The notes beneath the pieces are model-generated. The model was not told the DNA's origin. It saw only the letters and a list, made by a program, of their open reading frames with translations, and made no database searches. DNA of 64,000 bases from Pelomonas aquatica (GTDB taxonomy: Bacteria; Pseudomonadota; Gammaproteobacteria; Burkholderiales; Burkholderiaceae_C), in contig NZ_JAPPUW010000001.1 of NCBI RefSeq assembly GCF_026712205.1, positions 248,001 through 312,000 of the forward strand, in the 5' to 3' direction. The translations under genes were made by a program, and so were the position numbers. Position 1 is the first letter of the stretch. Each line of letters opens with the position of its first letter. This document shows positions 31,801-40,722 of this stretch, one piece after another.

Positions 31801-32371
31801 CCTCGCCGGCGGCCGGCGCACGCAGCCGATCGGCGCCCAGCTCGCTGGCATGGCCGCGCTGGGCGGCCTCCAGCCGCGACAGGTATTCGGCGTCGCTGAC
31901 GCTGCGGCCGGATTCGATGAAGAGGAAGTCGGCCGACACCTCGTGCGCCCGCACCCAGCGCGCATAGGCCTCGAAGCTGCAGTTGCAGGACAGCTCGTAG
32001 CCCTCGGCGTGGCAGAGGATGAGGTCCAGCGTGGAGCCGAGCTGGTCCCAGATGACCCGCATATAGGGCTCCCAGCCGCCGTCGAAGTTGACGTTCAGCA
32101 GCAGCCGGTCGGGGACGCCGTCCCGGCCGTCGACGACGGCCCAGCGGAAGGAGTGCACGATGCGCCAGCGCGCGACGATGTCGCTGTAGCGCGAGGCCGG
32201 CGCGCTGGATTCGCGCGAGCCCAGGCGCAGGCCGTTGAGCGTGCGCAGCACCTTGCGCAGGCGGTCGACATGGGTCGCCACCTCGAGCGCGTCGACGAAT
32301 CCGGGCTTGATGTCGGCCAGCAGCACCAGATCGGTGATGCCGCCGAGTTGAACGTCGTTGCCGCGTGCCAT
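28832..32371 (-). CDS. DyP-type heme peroxidase - cytochrome P450 fusion protein
   Basis: A 1179-residue single frame with three parts. Residues 1-260 form an N-terminal region with VHSFRWAVV and LLNVNFDGGWEPYM, probably ferredoxin-like and not assigned. Residues about 265-735 are a dye-decolorizing peroxidase: GFKDG at 471-475 (catalytic Asp474), AHIRRTNPRD with likely proximal His602, and RRGMSYG with the distal Arg at 627-628. Residues about 760-1179 are a P450: an I-helix-like segment LGFPPTTHANLL near 1021 and the heme-thiolate loop HACPGYGMG with Cys1143. The K-helix position reads AVAR instead of ExxR. There is no signal peptide or membrane helix. A GGGAGG site supports the ATG at 32371. 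A peroxygenase or hydroperoxide-converting role is inferred. Confidence 0.85.
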   Translation of the reverse strand: MARGNDVQLGGITDLVLLADIKPGFVDALEVATHVDRLRKVLRTLNGLRLGSRESSAPASRYSDIVARWRIVHSFRWAVVDGRDGVPDRLLLNVNFDGGWEPYMRVIWDQLGSTLDLILCHAEGYELSCNCSFEAYARWVRAHEVSADFLFIESGRSVSDAEYLSRLEAAQRGHASELGADRLRAPAAGEVAPLPTDPAERFAMAARGLVPLAGLYTLQRYFNDQAWDGRVLLRATQDVLFELTRLGTREHFPVGTGSTPGEQLRRRHFAMLQWFESTLTPPAVQARELPLADADLQAGLLTRLPANRGALLLMRVAQPGPALAWLSTAPVTAEGQQPPQAGPLQGVWTQVALTLAGLGALGLPPARLERFPQAFKEGMAARAGLLGDVRHNHPAHWALAPHVNGRDRFDPAGAHLLVQLRFASPEPGEVITQADRDRIDAVAQALTQGTGLALMAVEPLRGSALEQESFGFKDGISQPVPDWKAPQPTGQRWDDRVRDGEVLQGYATARDKGYAVPEQPDALLDRGSFLAVRKLRQYVGRLDARMAAEARRTGLPKELLLAKLMGRWRTGEPLADDHALNEGNDFNYEADAKGALCPFHAHIRRTNPRDLGADQAFAKARMPRILRRGMSYGPPPDRDHPADDADRGLIFMAYNAHLAEQFEVIQRWVAGGNASGGYSAQSDPLLGVVDPGAGPRLYPFEHDKRAYEIDLGPEPFVTLQWGAYFFVPSIRALKALPGLVELPLPQLPAAALPAAMPARDDFAAWQGWLEDPNRRDAAWAWVRQQPGGVVATAYGVLVGAADRVQEVLRNAPDRYSVAGYGERMADSVGVGYLGLDDDSGHREQAPAVNKILEGVSEADSFMLAYQVASAGIAGLRQEAQALLAAFPPGQKPADLPTDTPLDLERLSEGVLAKLCQIWFGPPDGRYVWGTEFHPPGEAEAPRCPAALFRVSRYVFGPHPTPAVCAAGRQAGSAFTEAVDRWLAATPFEQLPKLSQAILAAAGAVPGAPADLPTRMLAGIMLGFPPTTHANLLATLAIWVQTRKLWDLQPQWHEVPATASLPERYTAAVARLRPALVATLNYKPTPFQVWRRSRADHRLGGVDVKAGDTLVVALGSATQQDPLRHHIAFGGDRADPAGPPPHACPGYGMGMGVMLGVIAAVLDAGVLRFTGAPTVVALSV

Positions 32372-32481
32372 GGCTTCCCTCCCAGGATGAAGCGCCAAGT
32401 ATCCCGGCGCGGCATGACGGCCCGACCGCGGTGAACCCATAAGTTTGTTGATGCCGCGCGGTTCGCATCGGTCCGCGCCAG

Positions 32482-32514
32482 CCGCAACTCATCCGCCAAA
32501 AACCGCAACCTATC
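32482..32514. promoter_or_regulatory. Direct repeat, possible operator between peroxidase-P450 and small-protein genes
   Basis: CCGCAACTCATC (32482-32493) and CCGCAACCTATC (32503-32514) match in ten of twelve positions and are spaced 21 bases start to start, two turns of the helix. They lie in the 208-base divergent region. This spacing is typical for a dimeric regulator, but no regulator is known and the match may be chance. Confidence 0.3.
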
Positions 32515-32579
32515 GCAAACCCTGAGTTCCAAGTGACCCGGGCGAACACACTGCCAGCCATCAACACGGGAGAACAGCC

Positions 32580-32857
32580 ATGAACCGCATCAGCACCACC
32601 GCCTACCGCGCGCCCCTGCAGGCCTTCAGCGCCGCCCTCCTCGTCGCGCTGGTCGCGCTGACCGGCGCCACCTGGCTGACGCTGACCGCGCCGGCCGAAG
32701 CGCCCGCCGTGGTCCACCTCGACCGCGTCGTCATCAGCGGCGTGCGCACGCCCGAGCCCAGCGTGGCCCAGCTGCCGCGCGTCGTCATCGAAGGCCGCCG
32801 CAACACGGCGGGCGAGACCACCCAGGTCGCCAGCGCCTGCGTGGCGCCGGCCGTCTG

Positions 32858-32861
<4 letters not shown>
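32580..32861 (+). CDS. Small membrane-anchored or secreted protein with LPRVV repeats
   Basis: A 93-residue protein. Residues 12-37 form one hydrophobic segment that could be a signal peptide or an anchor. The rest holds two repeats, [11 protein letters not shown] (46-56) and [11 protein letters not shown] (64-74), clearly akin to those in the 77-residue protein at 24098. The C-terminus has two cysteines and little else. A GGAGA site lies before the ATG. The last bases overlap the end of the convergent recQ gene. Function unknown. Confidence 0.7.
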
Positions 32862-34732
<1,871 letters not shown>

Positions 34733-34802
34733 GGCGAAGGCCGGGATTGTCGCCAACAACTCGCCGCCCCCTCGGGCGGCCACCACCACCAGGGAGATCG
34801 TC

Positions 34803-36113
34803 ATGCTGCGTCACCGTTTCGCCGGCCTGTGGCTGGCCGCCTGCACCGCCTGCGCCGGCGCCCAGACCGCGGCGCTGAACAGCGCCGTCGCCGGCCAGGC
34901 CGACCATGCCTACCCGGCGCTCGAAGCCCTCTACCAGGACATCCACAGCCACCCCGAGATCGCCTTCGAGGAGACCCGCACGGCCGCCAGGCTGGCCGCC
35001 GAGATGCGCGCGCTGGGCTTCACGGTGACCGAACACGTCGGCAAGACCGGGCTGGTCGCGATCTACGAGAACGGCGCCGGCCCCACTGTCATGGTGCGCA
35101 CCGAACTGGACGCGCTGCCGATGGAGGAGAAGACCGGCCTGCCCTACGCGAGCCGCGCCAAGACGATCTCCAACGGCCGCGAGAGCTTCGTCGCCCACAG
35201 CTGCGGCCACGATGTGCACATGGCCGCCTGGGTGGGCGCGGCACGCACGCTGGTCGCGCTGAAGGACCGCTGGCAGGGCCGGCTGATGTTCATCGCCCAG
35301 CCGGCCGAGGAGATCGTCGCCGGCGCCCAGGCCATGGTCGCGGACGGCCTGTTCACGCGCTTCCCCAGGCCCGAGGTCGCCATCGCCATCCACAGCGGCG
35401 GCGGCGCCTACGGCACCGTGCAGTTCCGCGCCGGGCCGGCCATGTCGGCCGCCGACGGCTTCGAGATCGTCTTCAAGGGGCGCGGCGGCCACGGCTCGGC
35501 GCCGCACGCCACCATCGACCCCGTCGCGATGGCGGCGCGCTTCGTCACCGACGTGCAGACCGTCATCAGCCGCGAGAAGGACCCGCGCGAGTTCGGCGTC
35601 ATCACGGTCGGCGCCTTCCAGGCCGGCACGGTGGGCAACATCATCCCGGACCAGGCCGTGCTGCGCGGCACCATCCGCTCCTACCTGCCCGAGGTGCGCG
35701 AGGGCCTGCTCGCCGGCCTGCGCCGCACGGCCCATCACGTGGCCGCGGCGTCCGGCGCGCCCGAGCCCGAGATCACCATCGTGCCCGGCACCGGCGCGGT
35801 CATGAACGACGAGGGCGTCATCCGCCGCGTCGAGGCGGCCGTCAAGAGCAGCCTGGGCGCCGACAAGGTGCTGCTGGCCAAGCCCAGCACCGCCAGCGAA
35901 GACTTCTCGGTCTACGCGCTGCAGGGCGTGCCCTCGCTGTTCATGCACTTCGGCGTCTACCCGCCGGAACGCGTCGAAGCCGCGTCCAAGCCGGGCGCCG
36001 CGCCGCTGCCCTTCAACCATTCGCCGCAGTTCGCGCCCGTGGCCGAGCCCAGCATCAAGACCGGCATCAAGATCACCAGCGCCAGCGTGCTGGCCCTGCT
36101 GGGCAAGCCCTGA
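34803..36113 (+). CDS. Secreted M20-type amidohydrolase
   Basis: A 436-residue protein with a signal peptide (ACAGAQTA, near residue 20). The M20 metal-binding motifs are [21 protein letters not shown] and [11 protein letters not shown], with a dimerisation domain between and a late active-site His in the SEDFSVYA region. Relatives deacylate N-acyl amino acids or hippurate-like amides. The exact substrate is not predictable. GGGAGA precedes the ATG at 34803. It is divergent from recQ with 70 bases between. Confidence 0.9.
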   Translation: MLRHRFAGLWLAACTACAGAQTAALNSAVAGQADHAYPALEALYQDIHSHPEIAFEETRTAARLAAEMRALGFTVTEHVGKTGLVAIYENGAGPTVMVRTELDALPMEEKTGLPYASRAKTISNGRESFVAHSCGHDVHMAAWVGAARTLVALKDRWQGRLMFIAQPAEEIVAGAQAMVADGLFTRFPRPEVAIAIHSGGGAYGTVQFRAGPAMSAADGFEIVFKGRGGHGSAPHATIDPVAMAARFVTDVQTVISREKDPREFGVITVGAFQAGTVGNIIPDQAVLRGTIRSYLPEVREGLLAGLRRTAHHVAAASGAPEPEITIVPGTGAVMNDEGVIRRVEAAVKSSLGADKVLLAKPSTASEDFSVYALQGVPSLFMHFGVYPPERVEAASKPGAAPLPFNHSPQFAPVAEPSIKTGIKITSASVLALLGKP

Positions 36114-36157
36114 CGCCCATCTAGACGACCCGCCTCTCCAACCCCGGACCCGCCGCC

Positions 36158-36643
36158 ATGCCCACCGCCGACGAACTGCGCCACGCGCTGATCCGCAACT
36201 TCCGCGACGCGCCGCGCGAGCGCTTCGTGCGCGAGCCCCGCTACGACACCGAGACCGCGTCGATGACGCGCGGCACCGCGGCGAGCAAATTGGGCGCCAG
36301 CTTCGACATCGTCGCGCCCGGCCAGCTGAGCTGCCCCTACCACTTCCACCATGCGCAGGAGGAGATGTTCGTCATCCTGCAGGGCGAGGGCACGCTGCGG
36401 GTGGCGGGCGAGCGCCTGCCCATCCGGGCCGGCGACGTCATCACCATCCCCGCCGGGCCGGACTACCCGCACCACATCATCAACACCTCGGGCGCGCCGC
36501 TGCACTACCTCAGCATCAGCACGATGGAGAAGCCCGAGGTCTGCGAGTACCCGGACTCGGGCAAGGTCGGCGCCTTCGCGCCGGGGCTGCGCCTGCTGCA
36601 GAAACGCGAGGCCGGGCTGGACTACTGGGACGGCGAGCCCTGA
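36158..36643 (+). CDS. Cupin domain protein
   Basis: A 161-residue protein. The cupin core spans about residues 45-125, with the metal motif CPYHFHHAQEEMFVILQGEGTL (ligands His, His, Glu) and the second motif DYPHHIINTS. It is a single-cupin enzyme or sensor of unknown substrate. It lies 44 bases after the amidohydrolase gene on the same strand, so it may be co-transcribed. The ribosome site is weak. Confidence 0.82.
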   Translation: MPTADELRHALIRNFRDAPRERFVREPRYDTETASMTRGTAASKLGASFDIVAPGQLSCPYHFHHAQEEMFVILQGEGTLRVAGERLPIRAGDVITIPAGPDYPHHIINTSGAPLHYLSISTMEKPEVCEYPDSGKVGAFAPGLRLLQKREAGLDYWDGEP

Positions 36644-36684
36644 GGCTCGCGCCGATCATGCCCGCCGCCATGCAGGGCGGCGGT

Positions 36685-36775
36685 CCTTCGCCAGGCGTCG
36701 GACAGACTGAGCTCGGACACATTCAGTCCTGAGGACTGAATGTGCCTGGCGAAGGCCAGAGCCGCTGGCTCTGGC
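36685..36775. repeat. Nested inverted-repeat element
   Basis: Outer arms CCTTCGCCAGG (36685-36695) and CCTGGCGAAGG (36745-36755) pair over 11 bases. Inside lies a perfect 12-base hairpin, CACATTCAGTCC / GGACTGAATGTG, with loop TGA (36718-36744). Directly after comes a third perfect hairpin, GCCAGAGCC / GGCTCTGGC, with loop GCT (36755-36775). It sits between the convergent cupin and slyX genes and may end transcription from both sides, though no long T-run is present. Confidence 0.7.
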
Positions 36776-36801
36776 ACGCAGGGCCTGTCCTCGGTCCGGG
36801 C

Positions 36802-37029
36802 TCAGTAATGCGGCGGCAGCTCGTCGCGCAGATTGCGCGGCGCGCCCGGCTCGTCTGCCGCGGCGCCGCGGTTGCGCAGCTCGACGAGCTCGCGCACCAG
36901 CCGGTCGATCTGCGCCTGCTGGCGCACGACGACCTGGTTGAGCTGCTCGACCGTGTCCTCGGTGAAGCTCGCCTTGATCTCCAGGTCGGTGATGCGCTGT
37001 TCCAGCGCCTGCGGGGTCGGGGTGTCCAT
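36802..37029 (-). CDS. slyX: SlyX family protein
   Basis: A 75-residue, strongly coiled-coil protein (LEQRITDLEIKASF, VEQLNQVVVRQQAQIDRL) with the invariant SlyX ending, PPHY. Its biochemical role is unknown. It is the last gene of a minus-strand run with the GIN-domain protein, 12 bases downstream of it. Confidence 0.92.
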   Translation of the reverse strand: MDTPTPQALEQRITDLEIKASFTEDTVEQLNQVVVRQQAQIDRLVRELVELRNRGAAADEPGAPRNLRDELPPHY

Positions 37030-37041
37030 GCCCGTATTGGA

Positions 37042-37809
37042 TCAGCGCCGCTCGCCCTTGGCGCTGATCGACCCCATGCCCGACACCGAGCGCTGCACGC
37101 TGGGGTTGCCGAAGTAGTCGACCGAGCCGATGCCGGAGATGTGGGCGGAGAGGTCGTCCGTGACCCACAGCACGACGTTGCCGATGCCGCTGACGCTGAC
37201 GCGCGCGCGCTGGGCCTGCAGCCTGTCGGCGACGACCTTGCCCTTGCCGGAGATCTGCAGCGTCAGCTCGTCGACGCGGCCGCCGAGCTGGCCGTCGCCG
37301 GCGCCGGAGATCGCGAAGTTCAGCTGGCGGGCCTGCAGCTGGTCCAGCCGCGCCTGGCCCGCGCCGCTGATGCTGAGCTTGAGCTGGTCGGTGCGCAGCG
37401 GGCCGGGCGCGTGCACGTCGCTGGCGCCGGAGATGGCCAGCTGGCGCAGCTGGCGCATCTCGACCTGCACGAAGACCTTGCCCGCATGCCAGAACTTCCA
37501 GCCGCCGCCGGGGCGGATGACGAGCTGGCGGTCGGCGAGCTCGACCTCCACGCCCCGCTGCACGTCGGCGTCGCCGGCGACGAAGGCCTGGTCGCGCTCG
37601 CCCTGCACGAGGACGACGCGGGCCGCGCCGGCCAGCTCCAGGCGGTCGAAGTCGCCGGGCGCGTAGATCCGGCCCGGCACTGCGGGCGGGGCCAGCGGCG
37701 CCGGTGGCGCGAGCGGGGCGGGCGGCGCGATGACGGGCGGCGACGGCGGGACCTGGGCGCCGGCCAGGCCTGCGGCCAGGGCCAGCAGGGGCAGCAGAGC
37801 GGTTTTCAC
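37042..37809 (-). CDS. Exported GIN-domain (DUF2807, putative auto-transporter adhesin head) protein
   Basis: A 255-residue protein with a signal peptide (LAAGLAGAQ). A proline-rich stretch with APLAPP repeats follows to about residue 45. The rest is a beta-helical GIN domain with recurrent ISGAG/ISGIG strands (LAISGASDV, LSISGAGQA, FAISGAGDG, VSVSGIGNV). The GTG start at 37809 overlaps the stop of the LytTR gene (GTGA), so the two are translationally coupled. The protein is probably periplasmic or cell-surface. Its role is unknown. Confidence 0.85.
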   Translation of the reverse strand: MKTALLPLLALAAGLAGAQVPPSPPVIAPPAPLAPPAPLAPPAVPGRIYAPGDFDRLELAGAARVVLVQGERDQAFVAGDADVQRGVEVELADRQLVIRPGGGWKFWHAGKVFVQVEMRQLRQLAISGASDVHAPGPLRTDQLKLSISGAGQARLDQLQARQLNFAISGAGDGQLGGRVDELTLQISGKGKVVADRLQAQRARVSVSGIGNVVLWVTDDLSAHISGIGSVDYFGNPSVQRSVSGMGSISAKGERR

Positions 37810-38549
37810 AGCGACTGCTCCCGCAGCATCTTGGACACCTCGCGGTTGGCCGTGATGCGCGTGCCGTCGCGCAGCTGCACGACGAGCTGGGAGTTCTCGT
37901 CCGGCGTCATGCTCTCCACGAAGTCCAGGTTGACGATGCAGCCGCGCTGCACGCGCAGGAAGCGCGCCGGGTCCAGCCGCGTCTCGAAATCGGCGATGGG
38001 CAGGCGCACCAGGAAGCTGCGGCCCTTGCTGGCGATGGCGGTGTATTTGTTGTCGGAGCGCAGGCACTCGATGGCGTCCACCTGCAGCGGGAATATCTTG
38101 CCCTGGTCGCGCACCAGCAGGCGGGTCAGCGGCGCGTCGGCCGGCGCGCCCAGGGCCTGCGCCACGTCGGCCACGCTGGGCGCGGCCTCGCGCAGCGCGT
38201 GGGCGACGGCTTCGTCGAAGCGCTCGCGCGAGAAGGGCTTGAGCAGATAGTCCACGGCATGCAGCTCGAAGGCCGTCAGCGCGTGCCGGTCGTAGGCCGT
38301 CGTGAAGATGATGCGCGGTTGGTGGGCATCGCGCTGCAGCGCCTGCACGACCTGCAGACCGGTCAGGCCCGGCATCTGGATGTCGGTCAGCACGAGGGCC
38401 GGCTTCAAGGCGCGGATCTGGGCCAGGGCTTCCTCGCCGTCTTCGCAGACGGCCACGAGCTGCAGGCCCGGCGTGGCCCTGACCCAGTCGGCCAGCGACT
38501 CGGCGGCCAGGGGTTCGTCTTCGGCGATCAGGACAGTGGTCATGCTCAT
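37806..38549 (-). CDS. LytTR family response regulator
   Basis: A 247-residue regulator. The receiver domain is at residues 4-120, with the acidic pair in AEDEP, phospho-acceptor Asp56 in LTDIQMPG, and Lys in LLKPF. The LytTR DNA-binding domain covers about residues 143-245 (LLVRDQGKIFPLQVDAIECL, FLRVQRGCIVNL). It should be phosphorylated by the adjacent kinase. The ATG at 38549 follows a GGAG site; a second ATG two codons on is possible. The gene is coupled to the GIN-domain gene, which suggests that protein belongs to its regulon or sensory circuit. Confidence 0.92.
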   Translation of the reverse strand: MSMTTVLIAEDEPLAAESLADWVRATPGLQLVAVCEDGEEALAQIRALKPALVLTDIQMPGLTGLQVVQALQRDAHQPRIIFTTAYDRHALTAFELHAVDYLLKPFSRERFDEAVAHALREAAPSVADVAQALGAPADAPLTRLLVRDQGKIFPLQVDAIECLRSDNKYTAIASKGRSFLVRLPIADFETRLDPARFLRVQRGCIVNLDFVESMTPDENSQLVVQLRDGTRITANREVSKMLREQSL

Positions 38550-38623
38550 GCGAGGGCACTCCGGGATTTCTTGGTGATGTCGGCGCCGGCGCCGGCCGAG
38601 GTTTCCCAGCGACTGCCGTGGAA

Positions 38624-38690
38624 CCGGCTTTGCCGGGCCACTGGCAGTGCCCCCTTGAGGGGGCGCGCGAAGCGCGTAGGGGGTGGTCTC
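38624..38690. repeat. Hairpin array between kinase and regulator genes
   Basis: Four small inverted repeats follow each other: CCGGC/GCCGG with loop TTT, CACT/AGTG with loop GGC, GCCCCC/GGGGGC with loop TTGA, and CGCGC/GCGCG with loop GAA. CGTAGGGGGTGG then follows. The last motif and layout recur, inverted, at 13822-13860. It lies inside the two-component operon, so it may lower read-through or protect mRNA ends. Confidence 0.6.
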
Positions 38691-39774
38691 ATACCTGTGG
38701 AATAAACAAGTCGACGCGGAAGCCGGCGCCGGGAGCGGTGTGGATGCGCAAACGGGCCTGGCCGTCGTAGTCCAGCGCGAAACGCTTGCGCAAGGCCGCC
38801 AGGCCCACGCCGCGGCGCTGGCCGGGCCTGGGTTCCAGCGCCTCGGGCTCGCAGCCGGGGCCGTCGTCGGCCACGGCCAGATCCAGGCCGTGGTTGAGGG
38901 CATTGCGGCGCGCGGTGATGGTCACGCAGCCGCCGCCCTTGCGCGGCGCCACGGCATGCAGGATGGAGTTCTCGACCAGCGGCTGCAGCGTCAGCGGCGG
39001 CAGCTCGTCGGCCAGCACGCGTTCCTCCAGCTGCCAGTCCACGCGCAGCCGCGTGCCCAGGCGCAGGGCCTCGAGGGCTAGGTAGTCGCGCAGGAAGTCG
39101 ATCTCGTCGGACAGCAAAACGCGGTCCTCGGCGCCGCGCTTGGTGTCCAGCACATAGCGCAGCATGGACGCGAACTTCAGCAGCGCCGCCTCGGCGCCGG
39201 CCGGGTCCTTGCGGGTCAGCGCGATCAGCGTGTTCAGCGTGTTGAACAGGAAATGCGGGTTGAGCTTGCCGCTGATGGCCGACAGCTCGGCCTTGGCCAG
39301 CGCGCTCTCGGCCTGGGCGGCGGCGATGGCGGCCGAGCGCGCGGCGCGCGCCTGCAGCACGGCCGTGAAGGCCGTCGCGATGGTGGCGTAGACCACCAGC
39401 CCCCAGACCGAGCGCCACAGCAGGCCGGCCAGCAGCACGGCGCCGGCATGGTCGGCACCGAACAGCGTCGCGTTGACGGCGAACTCGCCGGCCTGCCACA
39501 GCACCGAGAAGGCCAGGGCCGCCAGCGCGTGGGCCAGGGCCGTCGCGGCCGGGCCGGCATCGCCGGCATGCAGGCGGCCCGCCAGCGGCCAGACGGCCAC
39601 GCCCAGCAGCATCGGCGCCCACAGCATCGTCGTGGCCTGGTAGACGGCGAGCCAGAAGGGGTCCAGGCCGCGGTCGAACTCGCTGCCGGCCAGCACGAAC
39701 AGACACCAGGCCAGCGCGCAGGCGCCGGCATAGGACAGCCAGAGGCGACGGTTGCGGGGGCGGGGGGGAGTCAT
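38689..39774 (-). CDS. LytS-type sensor histidine kinase
   Basis: A 361-residue membrane kinase with four hydrophobic segments (about residues 11-30, 40-64, 78-100, 112-138) and no large periplasmic loop. The His_kinase domain has the phospho-acceptor His174 in KLNPHFLFNTLN, and a C-terminal ATPase with LQPLVENSILHA (N box) and ADDGPG (G1 box). It pairs with the LytTR regulator downstream, 139 bases away across a hairpin array. Confidence 0.92.
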   Translation of the reverse strand: MTPPRPRNRRLWLSYAGACALAWCLFVLAGSEFDRGLDPFWLAVYQATTMLWAPMLLGVAVWPLAGRLHAGDAGPAATALAHALAALAFSVLWQAGEFAVNATLFGADHAGAVLLAGLLWRSVWGLVVYATIATAFTAVLQARAARSAAIAAAQAESALAKAELSAISGKLNPHFLFNTLNTLIALTRKDPAGAEAALLKFASMLRYVLDTKRGAEDRVLLSDEIDFLRDYLALEALRLGTRLRVDWQLEERVLADELPPLTLQPLVENSILHAVAPRKGGGCVTITARRNALNHGLDLAVADDGPGCEPEALEPRPGQRRGVGLAALRKRFALDYDGQARLRIHTAPGAGFRVDLFIPQV

Positions 39775-39933
39775 GGCTTCATCTTAGGGAGGCCGGCCGG
39801 CCGGCGCCCGCGCGGCGCGACCAAGTGCGGGCCGCGGGGTGCGGGATGCGGCTCGCGGGCTACTGCTGACGGCCCCGCGCCGGGGTGCCCGGCATAATTC
39901 GACCCCTTCCCCATCGAAATCCGGACGAGCGTC

Positions 39934-40455
39934 ATGGCCAGCGTCAACAAAGTCATCCTCATCGGCAACGTCGGCAAAGACCCCGAGGTTCGCTACAACC
40001 CCAGCGGCGGCGCCTGGGTCACCCTCAGCCTGGCCACGACCCGCAACTGGAAGAACCGCGAGACCGGCGAACGCCAGGAAGAGACCGAATGGCACCGCGT
40101 CGTCTTCAACGACCGCCTGGCCGAGATCGTCGGCGAGTACGTCCGCAAGGGCCGCCCGCTGTACGTCGAAGGCCGCCTGAAGACGCGCAAGTGGCAGGAC
40201 AAGGAAGGCCGCGACACCTACACCACCGAAATCATCGCCCAGGAGATGCAGCTGCTGGGCGGTCGTGAAGGCATGGGCGGCGGCGACGAAGGCGGTGGTG
40301 GCTACTCGCGCAGCGGCGACGACATGGGCGGCGGCCGTCCGGCGGCGGCCCGCCCGGCCGCCCCGCGCCCGGCGCCCCAGCGCGCGCCCGCGCCGGCGCC
40401 GGCGCCCAAGGCGTCGACCGGCTTCGACGACATGGACGACGACATCCCGTTCTGA
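39934..40455 (+). CDS. ssb: Single-stranded DNA-binding protein
   Basis: A 173-residue SSB. The OB fold covers residues 1-110 ([42 protein letters not shown]). A Gly/Pro/Ala-rich linker follows, then the acidic tip DDDIPF that recruits repair and replication proteins. It is the normal chromosomal type. A strong terminator follows. Confidence 0.97.
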   Translation: MASVNKVILIGNVGKDPEVRYNPSGGAWVTLSLATTRNWKNRETGERQEETEWHRVVFNDRLAEIVGEYVRKGRPLYVEGRLKTRKWQDKEGRDTYTTEIIAQEMQLLGGREGMGGGDEGGGGYSRSGDDMGGGRPAAARPAAPRPAPQRAPAPAPAPKASTGFDDMDDDIPF

Positions 40456-40479
40456 AGCTGAGCTTCCGTCGAATGAACA

Positions 40480-40509
40480 AGGCCCGTGGCACTGCGTCAC
40501 GGGCTTTTT
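40480..40509 (+). terminator. Intrinsic terminator of ssb
   Basis: GCCCGTG (40482-40488) pairs with CACGGGC (40498-40504) across a nine-base loop, followed by five T. It lies 26 bases after the ssb stop. The remaining bases to 40722 show no gene. Confidence 0.85.
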
Positions 40510-40722
40510 GTTGGTCGGCACCCATTTGTCGTGGCCTGCGGACGGCCATTCCGGTCGTCTTTCTGGATTCGCGAAAAATGGCTCAACGGCGTTGGTGTCG
40601 GCCTCCGCTGGCTGAGCAGTGGTCCGTTGCCGGCCATGTGCGGGCGCTCGTTGGTCGAACTCGCCGCAGCTCGAAGGCCCATCGGCATGGATTAACGTTC
40701 GCGCCGAGTCTACTATCGCGGT

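Noticed and set aside
28949-32434. An 1161-residue open frame antisense to the peroxidase-P450 gene
   Set aside because: It arises from codon bias of the true gene. The opposite strand has all the active-site motifs.
39880-39933. Promoter for ssb with CATAAT as -10
   Set aside because: CATAAT is present near 39894, but no matching -35 occurs at 16-18 bases. Support is too weak to list.
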